Source: Endothia cerciana
Taxonomy: Eukaryota; Ascomycota; Sordariomycetes; Diaporthales; Cryphonectriaceae
NCBI GenBank assembly: GCA_026119935.1
Contig: JALRMH010000003.1
Location: forward strand, 310,001-374,000
DNA length: 64,000 nt
Reading direction: 5' to 3'
Numbering within the stretch: position 1 is the stretch's first letter; each line of letters starts with the position of its first letter. The notes under the pieces are model-generated. The model did no database searches, was not told the origin of the DNA, and saw only the letters and a program-made list of their open reading frames with translations. The position numbers and the translations under genes are program-made. Below are positions 1 through 9,863 of this stretch, one piece after another.

Positions 1-557
1 CAGCGTAGTTCGCGATGATGCCCACGACGAGCAGGTCGCCGCCCCAGGAGAAGCAGAGAGAGGGGTGATCTTGGTAGGTAGTTGCGGCCTGCAGGGGAGA
101 ATGGGAGGCCGCGCGTTGCCGGAGTTGATAAGCGTGCACGACGGAGAGGATGGAGGCGACGAGGGAGTTGGCGAAGACTATGTGAGGGAAGAGCAGTCAG
201 CGTCTACTACCGGGGGGGGGGGGGCGGGGTTCATGGTGGTGTCTGGTGCAAGGTACCTTGCACATGTGTCCGTGGCCCCTCGCCTCCGGATGAGCCTTTC
301 GAGGCGATCGTCAGCTTTGCCTTGACATCTTCCTTGATGTGCGTCACGCGCGTGCCGGCCAGGAAGAAGACACAGAGGAGCACGAAGGGGAGGTTCCAAG
401 GGTGGTAGGCGTGGGCGATCCCGGTGAGCGTCGCCGCGATCAGACCTCCCGTCGTCAACGAGTTCCTCGAGTAGGCACGGTAGATCAACAGTCCAAGGGC
501 CGGGGCTGCGATGATGGGCTTCATGATGCGGAGCGCCTGCTGTATTGGAGGTCCCAA
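1..557 (-). CDS. TMEM19/DUF92 family integral membrane protein (5' part, runs off left edge)
   Basis: This is a partial gene read from right to left. Exon 1 ends at 257, an intron covers 256-178 (donor GTACCT, acceptor TAG), and exon 2 continues from 177 past base 1. Splicing joins THVQ to VFANS, giving the family-typical run GEGPRTHVQ-VFANS, and the segment ends with GDLLVVGIIANYA. The N-terminus has hydrophobic helices around IIAAPALGLLIYRAY and PFVLLCVFFLAGT. DUF92/TMEM19 proteins are multi-pass membrane proteins; plant and bacterial relatives include phytyl-phosphate kinases (VTE6), but the fungal role is not settled. The first in-frame ATG is at 557; a second at 524 (MKPIIAAP) gives an N-terminus closer to other fungal members and may be the true start. 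The intron carries an unusual run of 13 C on the coding strand (212-224). Confidence 0.85.
212..224. repeat. G13 homopolymer tract inside the TMEM19 intron
   Basis: A run of 13 G on the + strand lies in the intron of the TMEM19-like gene, so the pre-mRNA carries a C tract about 35 nt before the acceptor. Such runs are length-unstable and may also be sequencing-length artefacts. Confidence 0.8.
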
Positions 558-1815
558 AGCCTGACGGTCACCAGAGTGTACTCAAGATCCAAGGTCGCGG
601 CACGTTAACATGGAGCGCATGGGTGATCAAAAGTGACCAGACCCGGCCGAGAAGCTTACAGGACAACAAAGAAGCTGTCGCAGCGGTTCACTACCTTCTA
701 AGCAGGTACGTAACGACCGGCAAGCTCTGGCGCTGCGGGGCTGCAACCCCGATCCCTGTCAGCCGGCCTCAAACCTCCGTCCGACCTTATCTTGAGAATC
801 TGGCCGAATATAATTAACAGTAGCAGGACAAGACGGCAGCCCAAGGCACATCAACACATGGCGGGATGTGACATGTTACGACTACGTGGTATGTAGCATG
901 TCCTCTAAACCTGTAGCAGCGTCGAGGCAAAACACTGTTTGCGCCGGGGCTTGGTGCACTGCGAGCCTGTCAACGCGGTTCTCCGTAGCACGAGGACAGA
1001 TACCTAGGCTATTCGCACCTCTGAGTAGATACGTCAAGCAGCCAATGAATACGGCTCGCCCAGGCTCGCAAGCTGCTGCAACGGCCAGGACTGTTCCCAT
1101 AGTCTGTCCGCGGGAGCTGTCTAGCTTTCATGTCCCCTTGACAGATCTGTCATCGTCCGAGGATCTTGGCCCGAGAAGCCCTTCCAATGACATTTCAAAG
1201 GCATTGTCTAGCCGCCCGGCGAGCTTAACCGTAAGCGCCGGACGGATATCAAGACCTCACCCCTGCAGCCTCCCAAGGCCCACCACTCAACCATCGAGGC
1301 ACCCATTGGACCACTCCGGCGTTCATGGAGCTGAATTTAGCACATTGGCGAGGTCCGGTGCACCCAGGACAACGGCACGGTGTACAGTGGTCGTCAGCCT
1401 GCAACGTCGAAAGGGGCTGCGAGGCGCCGCATGGCGACAGGGGAGGCTGCGCGGCTTGCTTCGACCAGGTCCCGGCTTCATCTATGCTGCTGTCGCTCTT
1501 CTCCTTCTCTGGCTCCCAATCTCCTCGTCAACTTCACAAGATATTGCACGAGACTCGGCGTAGAGACCAGAGCATATTGCGCAGGTTGGTAGCACGGCAG
1601 GACAGTATCAGCCAATATCGACAATTTGGCCACCCCGGACTGGCCAAGGATCCACGGTGAGTGCGGGGCAGATCACCACACTCAGCTGCGGCGTAACAGG
1701 CGAGCATACCACAGCTGACACCTCCTGAGGCCCTCACACCCGGCCTGTACCAGCTCTCGGGCAACATTGAGGCCGGCTGCCGTCGCCATCGCCATCGCCA
1801 TCTCACATTCACAGC
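558..1815. other. Divergent intergenic region, no supported gene
   Basis: This 1.26 kb spacer separates the minus-strand TMEM19-like gene from the plus-strand AIM24-like gene, so it should hold both promoters. The longest open frame (868-1563, +) begins with GTG, has no recognisable domain and looks like chance. A CGCCAT-rich stretch at 1784-1802 lies just before the AIM24-like start. Confidence 0.6.
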
Positions 1816-3282
1816 ATGAGTTCGCAATACTATCCCCGTGAGTACCCCCCCGAATGTCCCACCTCGCGAGCACTCACTGATCATGTCTCAGCACCGCCGA
1901 CTACGGCGCAGAAGAGCTATCCACCACCACCAATGTCCGCACCAGCTCACCAGACCTCCTTCGGGCCCATACGGGGTGGACCAACCTCACCTCCGGCAGG
2001 CAGGCAGGCCTTCTACCCGCCGCCACCAAACGGCTCATCCACAGGCCAGCAGAGGTCCTACCCGCCGCCTCCAGCGTCGGCAGGAACACCGCCACTCAGG
2101 GTCACCAGTCCGACCTCCTACCCACCTCCTCCACAGCAGCAGCAGCAGCAGGCAAAATCGCCCCAGTCCGCACAGTCTGCCCCGCCGAACATGAGCCTGC
2201 CGCTGCGCATGCGCCACGGCTCGATGGGCTCGTACCATGGCGAAGATGCGCAGCTGCAGCAGCCGCCGTCGTACGCCACCCCGCCCGAGGCTACGCCCGA
2301 GGCTAAGAACTATCCGGTGGAGAAGCCGCCCGAGGCTAAGAACTATCCGGTGGAGAAGCCGCCCGTCTCCGAGCGCGACGAGGAGGAGGCGCCGCTCGAC
2401 ACGAGCAACCCGTCAAATCTGATGGGCGGGGCGCCGCCGGCGGGTCACTTCGTGGGCGCGTCGGCCATCGTCGATGATGTGGGCACGTTCAACGGCGGGT
2501 CGTATCGCATCAGCCACCGTGATAGTAACACGATCCTGACGATCCAGCTGGCGATGGGGTGTCCGCTTGCCGCGAAGCCGGGCACTATGATTGCGATGAG
2601 TCCGACGGTCACGCTGAGGGGTGCGTACAAGTTTAGTATGAAGAAGTTGGTCGCGGGGGGCGAGATGGGGCATTCCACGTTCACCGGCCCGGGCGAGCTA
2701 CTGCTTGGTCCTCCTTTCCTGGGTGATGTCACGAGCATACGGCTCTCTGGGGATGAGAGTTGGAGTGTGGGCCACGATGGCTACCTGGCGAGTACCCAGG
2801 GCGTTATCAAGGAATACAAGAGGCAGGGCCTGGGCAAAGCCATGTTCAGCGGGGAGGGTCTGTGGGTCTACAAGATCAGTGGTGTCGGGCTGATGTGGCT
2901 GACGAGTTTCGGTGCCATTATCAGAAAAGATGTGAGCCGCTGCCCCTGATCCCTCGTCCTTGACCTTGAGAAGCGAGTGCACCATGATCCTGACCCGTTG
3001 GCAGCTCGTGGAGGGAGAGAAGTACATCGTCGACAACGGCCACCTGGTCGCGTGGAACACGAAGTATGTGATGGAGCGAGTCGCATCTGGCGGCATCATC
3101 TCGGGCTTTGCCTCTGCAGAGGGTCTGGTGTGTAAGTTCACAGGGCCGGGGACTGTGTTCATCCAGACCAGAAATGCGGTAAGTCTTAACCCTGCAACAC
3201 ACAACGTGTCATAGTGTGCTGACTGCTCTTGCAGAAAGCTTTCGCCGGATATATGTCGGGCAATTCGGCTGCAGCGTCCTAG
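1816..3282 (+). CDS. AIM24 family protein with proline-rich N-terminal extension
   Basis: Four exons: 1816-1837, 1892-2931, 3005-3178 and 3235-3282 (introns of 54, 73 and 56 nt, all GT-AG), encoding 427 residues. The first 180 or so residues are low complexity, with repeated SYPPPP blocks, a Q run and a perfectly duplicated 11-residue unit. From about residue 190 the chain matches the AIM24/TerD-like beta-rich fold: GHFVGASAIVDDVGTFNGG, then GCPLAAKPGTMIAMS, a GPGELLLGPP turn, and a C-terminal GIISGFASAEGLVCKFTGPG, ending in FIQTRNAKAF. In yeast AIM24 supports mitochondrial inner-membrane architecture (MICOS), but this fungal form has no evident targeting peptide, so its location is uncertain. 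The 22-nt first exon is supported because splicing restores the reading frame into YPPPPTTAQK. Expression and partners cannot be judged here. Confidence 0.88.
2299..2364 (+). repeat. Perfect 33-bp tandem duplication within AIM24-like coding sequence
   Basis: Two identical 33-bp units (2299-2331 and 2332-2364) each encode EAKNYPVEKPP. The exact identity at DNA level suggests a recent in-frame duplication in the disordered N-terminal region, so copy number may vary between strains. Confidence 0.95.
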
Positions 3283-5214
3283 CTGGTCTCCTGACGGCTG
3301 TCTTTGAGGTATCATCCTCCGAGGGGACGGGGGCGGATCGTCTTCTCTTCTCTTTCATGATCGACGCTGGATCGCGCGTAGTGTCGCTCGCTTCATCGTG
3401 TCCTTTCCTTCGTTTACGTAAAATCTATAATCCTCATTGGCGGCGCCAGCCAGCCAGCCATACCTCGTCATCAGCGAACATCGTGTATTTTCTCAACATT
3501 CTGTCTTCGTCCATATCAGTGCCAGTGGTCAATCCTCAGCAGGACTTCGTGTTCTGGAAGCCACCACTTGTGGGTCTCTCTCTGTTTGGGACGACAGTCC
3601 TGGGTGCGTGTCGAGCGTGGACTCCGTTTCCGCCATTATCGACTGGGCTGGGCACAATCTCAAGGTGCAATGCCGAACTACTGTCGGACCGTATGGTAGG
3701 GTGAAGTCAGTGTGGCGCATGCCATGCACGTCCCTGCTGCCTCATAATTCCATTCCTAACCCGTCCTCGCCCTGCTGTTCTGCTTGTCCTTGCCGTTCCT
3801 TTCCGCAAGCATTTATACCTCGTCCACTGCCTAGCAAGACAGTTCCTTTTACTGGGGAGGGTTAGCAAAGAGCACGTGAATAGCAGAGCTGCCCTCATGG
3901 AGTTGCGGGGAAGAGGATTCTAGGATGGTTCCTCGACAAGATCCAATAGCCATTGTTCTTCTCTTGGCTGTGGTTGTGAAAATCGCTTAGGGAAAGATCT
4001 GGGAGGGCGAGCCAGCTTTCAAAATGGGAGCGGCGGCATGAAAGGCTATTAGATCGTTCCTGCCACTCCCCGTCTTCAAAACAAGACTTCATATGCATCA
4101 AAGCTCGTCAGCGCTCACCACAACAACTTGACTCCCCGTCTGCATCCACTTCTCCACGACTTGATTCTCGACTTTGGCTATGCCCGCGCAGATTTAGGTT
4201 ATCTCTTCTCTTCAGGGCAACACAACAGTTGACTTCAGCGATTTTGAGCGGACATTTCTCTTTCTTAGGGTATGTCGCCATCTTGAACGCCGTCGCCACC
4301 ACCTGCTGCCTTCCCCCCCCCCCCCAGCACACAGCTCAATCTCGACATTTCTTACACGACATCATACACCATTCAGCCTTGTTTGAAAAACCCCGAGCCG
4401 CTACATCTGCTGACAGCTCCTAGCCCTTCAATAGACAAACAGTCCTGCCTTACTCGGACTGGAAATCAACCAAAACTCTGTGGGTAGTGATGCAGCTGCA
4501 CTAGCACCCCTCCCCCTTCCTCTCTCGCTTCTTGCTTCAATCACCCTAATCCCTTCTTACCTTTTCCCATCACTGGAATCAACACCTACCAAGCCCCTTT
4601 CGCTCAGTGTTTTCTCACCCCTCTGTCTGCCTACTGCGAATCCGCAGCCAAGTCAGTTTACTACGAACCCTTTACCTTCACATTCAGCCAGTCCCATACA
4701 CAGCACACTGGGATCTATGTCACCGATAGTGTTGGCTGTCGCCGTCTCTACGGGAACGAGAGCCCCTTTCGACTTTCCTGTTGCCTACCTACTCCTCCTT
4801 AGCACGCTGCACTGTGCCCGATTCTTTTGAACCCTTTACATGATTGAATGGCTTGAGCACCTCTTCAACCCATGCCACTCCTGTTCAGTCAAGATCCCAG
4901 CTGACTCAAAGAAGATCTGGGTTCTTTTAGCTACTTTGCGCAACGTACGGTAGAACAATTCAACGAGGTAAGTTCAACACAGGTTGGTGATTTGTCGCTC
5001 TTCCTGGCCAGTCCTGCCACCCGTGCTCATCTGCGCGCACGTCCAGAATGACGCTCACTGATGATAGGTTCTCCTAGTCATCGCGAAGACAGCAAACTCA
5101 ACCTATCCTGTGCCCATAAGCCTCTTCGGGTCCACTTGGAGTAAACACATCACCCAGCTCCTCGTCTACGGCCCGGTCGATCCCAGCTGACGATCTTTCA
5201 TTATAAAAAGGGCG
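3283..5214. other. 3' flank of AIM24-like gene and long 5' leader of next gene
   Basis: No separate gene is supported here. The right half (about 4100-5214) is pyrimidine-rich and reads like a long transcript leader for the gene starting at 5215. It includes a C-rich tract at 4313-4325 and several short upstream ORFs; the longest (4480-4830) does not begin with ATG and looks non-coding. Confidence 0.5.
4968..5077 (+). other. Probable 5'-UTR intron of the 5215-7203 gene
   Basis: A strong donor (GTAAGTTC at 4968) and a pyrimidine-preceded acceptor (CTCCTAG ending at 5077) bracket 110 nt with an in-range branch-like CTCACTGATGA. It lies about 140 nt before the ATG. Long leaders with introns are common for fungal regulatory genes. 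This is a motif-based inference without transcript support. Confidence 0.45.
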
Positions 5215-7203
5215 ATGCGGCGACAAGATCAGGACACTGCCGTGGCACGAGCTTCGAGGCCTAGCCTAAGCGTCGACACCCGAGCCCCCTCCAAATCCAC
5301 GCGCGTCGATGAGATTGCTCAAAGCGCACCCGTTGGCACTCGTCAGGAGAAGGGTGCACCGCCGATGTATCAGGCAGTTGACCGGCACTGCGCGAAGCTC
5401 GCCGAGATGATGAATTCGCCAACCTGGCGTAGCCAGAACCCCGGACCGCACATTCCCTCGGACCTTACCTACAACAGTCATGACCACATCCAGAGCCCGC
5501 TTGCCATCAACTGTGAGGAGTTGCCATACAACTGTCACTTCAAAGAGAACAAGGACCCAGGACGCAATGTCGTTGTCCAGGACGTATCAAGTCCCTCCAG
5601 TGGCCAGTCTTACGCTGATCAAATTCACCTCGGTATTAACAGCGAGCCTATCAGAATTCTCGGTATTCACCCGTTCCCGGAGACCCCAGAGACATCAAAC
5701 AATACTGTGATCATCTCAGCTGCAGTCTCCCTGGATCCTTGTCGCCCACTGGAGACTTCTTTGGGAGATATGCAGTCAATGTCTATCAAAGAGATCCAAA
5801 ACGGCTTTCAAAGCAAGCTGGACAAGGATTTCCGCATTTTGGAGGAAGCGCAGCAGGAGATATTCCTCAGCAATCCCACCGAGGATTTGCAAAACTCTTC
5901 ACCATTTGCCAGTTTCTCAGACAATGCCCGTGCGTTTTCGGATACAAAGGGAGAGCGAATGGACGATGACTCTCTGGAGCTTATGGAGCAAGATCAGGCT
6001 ACCGAGCCCATCAACGATCCACTCCGCTCTTCAAACTGCCGCACTCAAGCTGCGCCGGGCGAGACACAGCGCTTCAGGGGCTTGCTTGATCGTCTTCACC
6101 GTCGGTATTCTGAGGAGGATTCGTCAAAGGTCATCTCGCTTGCCGATCCAGCCGTCATCTCTTCTGGTTCTACAGAGTTGACTCATGGCACTCCGACCAA
6201 GCGAAGCAAGCATGCTCGTTCAGACTCTGGATACGCGTCGCCATCAGCCTCTTCTAGGCCTAGCACCCGCGCGCAGTCCAGGCTCGACCGGGGCACATCC
6301 GATAGCTTTGACTCAGAACCCGTCTGCATCCAGCATGAGAAAGGTGGATCAAAGGACTCTGGATTTGAGAGTCCCTCGAAGAATTCAACCCTCAATCCAG
6401 CGGCCAGAGAATTCTCATCCGTCAAGGCCGATGGCGGCCTACCTGGCAAAGGAGGCGCTGTGACTCAAGGTCCCATTTATAACAAGCCTTTTCCAACAGT
6501 CCAGCAATACCAGGGCACGAAGGACTGTACCTCACCATCGAGATTGAGTCAGGCTCCTCAGCCCTCTCCAGGAACCTGGTTTCCCGCGTTGGCTAATCAT
6601 AATCCTATGATGGGGTTTTCACCTATGCAACAAAGCCCTTGGCGACCGCCTCCAGGGATGCTTTCTTACGCTGACAGCTTTGCGGAAGGTTCTCTTCCAC
6701 CCCCGCCTGTATTCAGGCCGCACGGTCTTGCATCTTGCATGGGTGTTGCTCCTGGGCTTCCTCATGGCCTCCTTTCACCTCCCACACTTGGTCCTCCCGG
6801 GCTTGCTCCTGCACCAAGCCTGTTCGCGACTGATTATACGGGACCCTTCCATCAGCAACTTTCTAATCTAGTAGCGTTGTGCAACAACCCCGCCCATCAG
6901 CCAGCGGGGAGAATCAATGCGCAGTCTCTCTTAGGTGCTGGCTCCACGGGCTTGTTCCCCCAGGCGCCAGTCGCTTCGGCGATGTCAACGGCGGCTCCAA
7001 TACCCTCGTCGGGAGCTGCCTTCATCCCCAAACATGTGCCTAAGCCCAAAGTCCCAAACACTACGGGTCAACAGAACTGGGAGCTCATGCACGAGCTGCG
7101 AAGGATGAACGAGCCTGGGTATGCTCAGAAGTGCAAGGAGAAGCAAAAGAAGCGATTCATGAAGCAGTTTGGGAGGAGTGGTAGCATGACAAGCGAGGAC
7201 TAG
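5215..7203 (+). CDS. Conserved-type fungal protein of unknown function, largely disordered (662 aa)
   Basis: A single uninterrupted 662-codon frame beginning ATGCGGCGACAAGATCAG. I do not recognise a named domain. The chain is rich in S, P and Q and lacks signal or membrane segments. Two short sequence echoes occur, DSGYASPSASS and DSGFESPSKNS (near residues 341 and 385), and could be phosphosites or degrons. The middle has methionine/proline-rich stretches (MMGFSPMQQSPW, PPGMLSYADSF). The most ordered part is the C-terminus: IPKHVPKPKVPNTTGQQ, a predicted helix NWELMHELRRMNE, then a basic KCKEKQKKRFMKQFGR tail that could bind nucleic acid or act as a nuclear signal. The probable intron-containing leader upstream suggests regulated expression. 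Function is unknown; an RNA- or chromatin-associated adaptor is only a guess. Confidence 0.85.
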   Translation: MRRQDQDTAVARASRPSLSVDTRAPSKSTRVDEIAQSAPVGTRQEKGAPPMYQAVDRHCAKLAEMMNSPTWRSQNPGPHIPSDLTYNSHDHIQSPLAINCEELPYNCHFKENKDPGRNVVVQDVSSPSSGQSYADQIHLGINSEPIRILGIHPFPETPETSNNTVIISAAVSLDPCRPLETSLGDMQSMSIKEIQNGFQSKLDKDFRILEEAQQEIFLSNPTEDLQNSSPFASFSDNARAFSDTKGERMDDDSLELMEQDQATEPINDPLRSSNCRTQAAPGETQRFRGLLDRLHRRYSEEDSSKVISLADPAVISSGSTELTHGTPTKRSKHARSDSGYASPSASSRPSTRAQSRLDRGTSDSFDSEPVCIQHEKGGSKDSGFESPSKNSTLNPAAREFSSVKADGGLPGKGGAVTQGPIYNKPFPTVQQYQGTKDCTSPSRLSQAPQPSPGTWFPALANHNPMMGFSPMQQSPWRPPPGMLSYADSFAEGSLPPPPVFRPHGLASCMGVAPGLPHGLLSPPTLGPPGLAPAPSLFATDYTGPFHQQLSNLVALCNNPAHQPAGRINAQSLLGAGSTGLFPQAPVASAMSTAAPIPSSGAAFIPKHVPKPKVPNTTGQQNWELMHELRRMNEPGYAQKCKEKQKKRFMKQFGRSGSMTSED

Positions 7204-8612
7204 GAGAAGAGCAAGTCTGCAAGCAACCAGGCCTGCGATAGGCCACCAGCGAACGGCGCACAAAACATTACGAGCATTGCCTCAGAGACGACTGTCAAGA
7301 AAGCGCAGTCACCAGTGAAAACGGTCATCGAAGAGGCGCTGCGCCCAGTGAAGGTGGCTTGCTTCTGAGAGTGGTCTCTCAACTTTCAGGGGCATTCTGG
7401 TTTCTGTCATGGAGTCGAATATGCCCAGCACATTTCGACGGCTGGAAGTGGAGGTCCAGCTTATTCACCAGGGGGGCAGTTCTGTTACGGTCCTACATTA
7501 TTATGATTTTTTTTGTTTTTGTTTTTGTTTTTGTTGTTTCTTCCTTGTTCCTTTCTTTCGTCTTCCCGTACTGATGAGTAGTGGACGAAGCTGAGGAGGT
7601 ATGAGTCTATGAAGATGACGGAACGAGGTTTTGCAAATCATCTTCTGGAAACCACAAAAGACGAAGAGCAGTTTGACGAATTAAGAAACACATGGGCGAC
7701 GCTGTGGGCTGTCTTTATTGTTAGAGTCAAATAGCAGCAATGCATGATCTTTGCAGTGTTGTGACATTAATCTCCGGTCTCTTGTGAACAGACCCTTTGC
7801 CAGATCTGTACCTGTCAAGCAATTATATAGTGTGCATCTCGTGCCCCCAGTCACGGGGTGAGTTCTTCCTCAAGGCAGGACCTGCGGGCCAGACATTTGA
7901 TCAGATGCATTTATTCATATTCACAATCTACAACGAAGCTGTAATCTAGTCAGTGATTTGATGAGAGGTGAATGTTGACTCCACAACCCGTGTCTGAACT
8001 GGACAAAGCTCTGGCACTTCCCATGGACCCCCCCCCCCTCCGATATGTCCGCGACACTTGAGCAATATCAAAGTCGTTCATCCGTCTACAAGACCTTTTA
8101 TTCAGCTCGGAGGGGCTTTCATCCGTGATTGTAACGGAGAAAACGGACGGGGGATGATAGATGAAGACAATGGGTGGGCAAAAGACATGGAGACAACAAT
8201 TAACCCATTCGATGGCCGTCTTGCCAGCGGTACTTGGTGTGGATATCAGTCGACGTTGACTGCTATGGAAGAGAAGGACGGTGCTTGGAATCGAAAGGTC
8301 GGGATGTCCGATGCATGCCTAACCCGTCGTATAAGACCTGCCGAGGCATGTCAGTCGTAGATACCATCGCTCCGGTAATTATACCTCGTATGTGTATGTC
8401 CGAACGCCGTGTGTCCTGGAGATACTGTATGTAAAGTCCGATGCACCCGTCCTTGTGTAAATGATCCTTACCGGACACCTACTATGTGAGTCAAAACTCG
8501 CTGACAACTCTTTATCGTGAGTCGTGCTTCTCGATTGACAGATCCGTTCCGTCTCAGGTGTCAAGGCCGACGGACTTACATTGAGGCTGATATCGAGACG
8601 TTATAGTCCAAA
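7204..8612. other. Intergenic region with (GTTTTT)n tract, no supported gene
   Basis: This holds the 3' flank of the 662-residue gene and the promoter of the ToxD-like reductase. A T-rich tract with GTTTTT units spans 7507-7533 and probably belongs to the upstream gene's 3' UTR. A C tract lies near 8029-8038. No open frame has recognisable protein features. Confidence 0.55.
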
Positions 8613-8623
8613 TCGCATGTCGA
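8613..8623 (+). promoter_or_regulatory. AflR-type site TCG-N5-CGA upstream of ToxD-like reductase
   Basis: TCGCATGTCGA matches the palindromic TCG-N5-CGA consensus of AflR-family Zn2Cys6 regulators. It lies 7 bp before a TATA box and about 206 bp before the chosen ATG. An AflR-like gene is present at 31289-29948. The motif is expected about once per 4 kb by chance, so position rather than presence is the support. Confidence 0.45.
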
Positions 8624-8629
8624 CGATGG

Positions 8630-8637
8630 TATATAAA
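8630..8637 (+). promoter_or_regulatory. TATA box (TATATAAA) of the ToxD-like reductase
   Basis: A consensus TATATAAA lies 43 bp before an in-frame ATG at 8673 and about 190 bp before the ATG at 8829. Transcription starting 30-100 bp downstream would leave the 8673 ATG with a very short or absent leader, which favours 8829 as start. Confidence 0.55.
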
Positions 8638-8828
8638 GGAGTAGTCGTCGTGAGTTTTAATCGAGAGTCTAGATGTCCTATTTCATGACAACCTTGTGCT
8701 CCGCCGCGCCCTGCCCCCGAGGTCATTCCCAAGCTCTTGCCTCCCTATCCCAAAGTCCTATTCCTATATCCCTTGCTTTTATTGCTCTGTTAGAAGCTCT
8801 TACTGCTCTCAACCATCCATCACGCGCA

Positions 8829-9863
8829 ATGTCGTCTGGAACCCAAACCGCCCTCCTCCTGACAGAGGTCGGCAAGCCCCTCGTCAAGGCCACTGTCCCC
8901 ATCGAGAACCCGGATGGAGGGCGCGTCCTGGTCAAGGTGTCAGCGACGGGTCTCGTCCCGGCAGACCATAAGCTGCGCGACAAAGGATTGATGGGCGTCG
9001 CCAACCACCTGCCGGTCGTCATCGGCTGCGACATTGCAGGCCGCGTCGTCTCCGGGACTGCCACCCTTCCCACCGGCACCCGCGTGTCTTTCCAGCCGCA
9101 ACCCAAAGCCAAACTTTCCGGTGGTCTCCAGGAGTACTCCCTCGCACATCCGGACTCTGTCATCCGCGTCCCAGACGACATCTCGGATGAGCAGGCGGCC
9201 ACCCTGTCTACCAATCCCTTCACGGCTGCTATGGCGCTGTTCGACCCGGTCTTTGGCTTCGGTATCCCCCTTCCTGGCACCCCGGAGTCGCAGGGTTTCG
9301 ATTACGCATCGGCCAAGATCGTCCTCATCGGCGGGACGGCCATCACTAGGTATAGCGTTCAGCAGGCCCACATCGTCGGGGTCGGGACCATCATCGCCAT
9401 CGCATCGCCCAAGACCAACGCTGAGCTGGCCTCCTACGGAGCCACACATACTATCGACCGCCACCTCGCCCCGGAGAAAATCGCCTCCCAGGTCCGATCC
9501 ATCGCCGGCGAGGACCTCAAGTTCGTGTTCGACACCTACACCTCAGAGGACCCAGCTCTTGCCCAGTCCTTCTTCCAGAAGCCCGGCGGGATCCTGGCCA
9601 TGGCCTCATCCCAAGGCCCGTGGGACCAGCCGTCCTTGACTGCGAAGGGGATCGTCGTCAGGGGTTTCCGTGCTTGGCTGGAGGGTCACCCCGTGTTTAG
9701 CAAAGCTTGGCTGGCGGTCTTCAACGCGTGGCTGGCCGAGGGGAAGATCACCATCCCCCCTTTCAAAACGGTTCCCTTTGAGGTTGATGCTGTGAACAGT
9801 GCCATAGATGACCTTTCGAAGGCTCAGAGTGGTGTGAAGTACGTCGTCAAGGTCGCGTCGTAG
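8829..9863 (+). CDS. ToxD-like NAD(P)H-dependent medium-chain oxidoreductase (trans-enoyl-reductase type)
   Basis: Intronless, 344 residues from the ATG at 8829. The medium-chain dehydrogenase fold is clear: a GroES-like N-terminal half (VLVKVSATGLVPADHKLRD, then VIGCDIAGRVV), a nucleotide-binding half with KIVLIGGTAITRYSVQQA, and YGATHTIDRH before a typical FDTYTSED segment. No catalytic or structural zinc-cysteine sets are present, as in ToxD, LovC and other enoyl reductases that act with or beside polyketide synthases. The frame is open 52 codons further upstream to an ATG at 8673, but the added peptide has no family match and the TATA box lies too close. It may be a tailoring or stand-alone reductase of the adjacent cluster, but non-reducing PKS pathways do not normally need an enoyl reductase, so membership rests mainly on proximity and on the AflR-type site in its promoter. 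Confidence 0.85.
   Translation: MSSGTQTALLLTEVGKPLVKATVPIENPDGGRVLVKVSATGLVPADHKLRDKGLMGVANHLPVVIGCDIAGRVVSGTATLPTGTRVSFQPQPKAKLSGGLQEYSLAHPDSVIRVPDDISDEQAATLSTNPFTAAMALFDPVFGFGIPLPGTPESQGFDYASAKIVLIGGTAITRYSVQQAHIVGVGTIIAIASPKTNAELASYGATHTIDRHLAPEKIASQVRSIAGEDLKFVFDTYTSEDPALAQSFFQKPGGILAMASSQGPWDQPSLTAKGIVVRGFRAWLEGHPVFSKAWLAVFNAWLAEGKITIPPFKTVPFEVDAVNSAIDDLSKAQSGVKYVVKVAS

Noticed and set aside
868..1563. 231-codon open frame on the plus strand
   Set aside because: It begins with GTG, has no recognisable domain or conserved segment and lies in a divergent promoter region; treated as chance.
4480..4830. 116-codon frame upstream of the 662-residue gene
   Set aside because: It lacks an ATG start, is composed of leader-like pyrimidine-rich DNA and has no family similarity; more likely 5' UTR.
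8673..8828. Longer N-terminus for the ToxD-like reductase
   Set aside because: The ATG at 8673 lies only 35 bp after the TATA box and the extra 52 residues match nothing in the family; the 8829 ATG gives the standard N-terminus.
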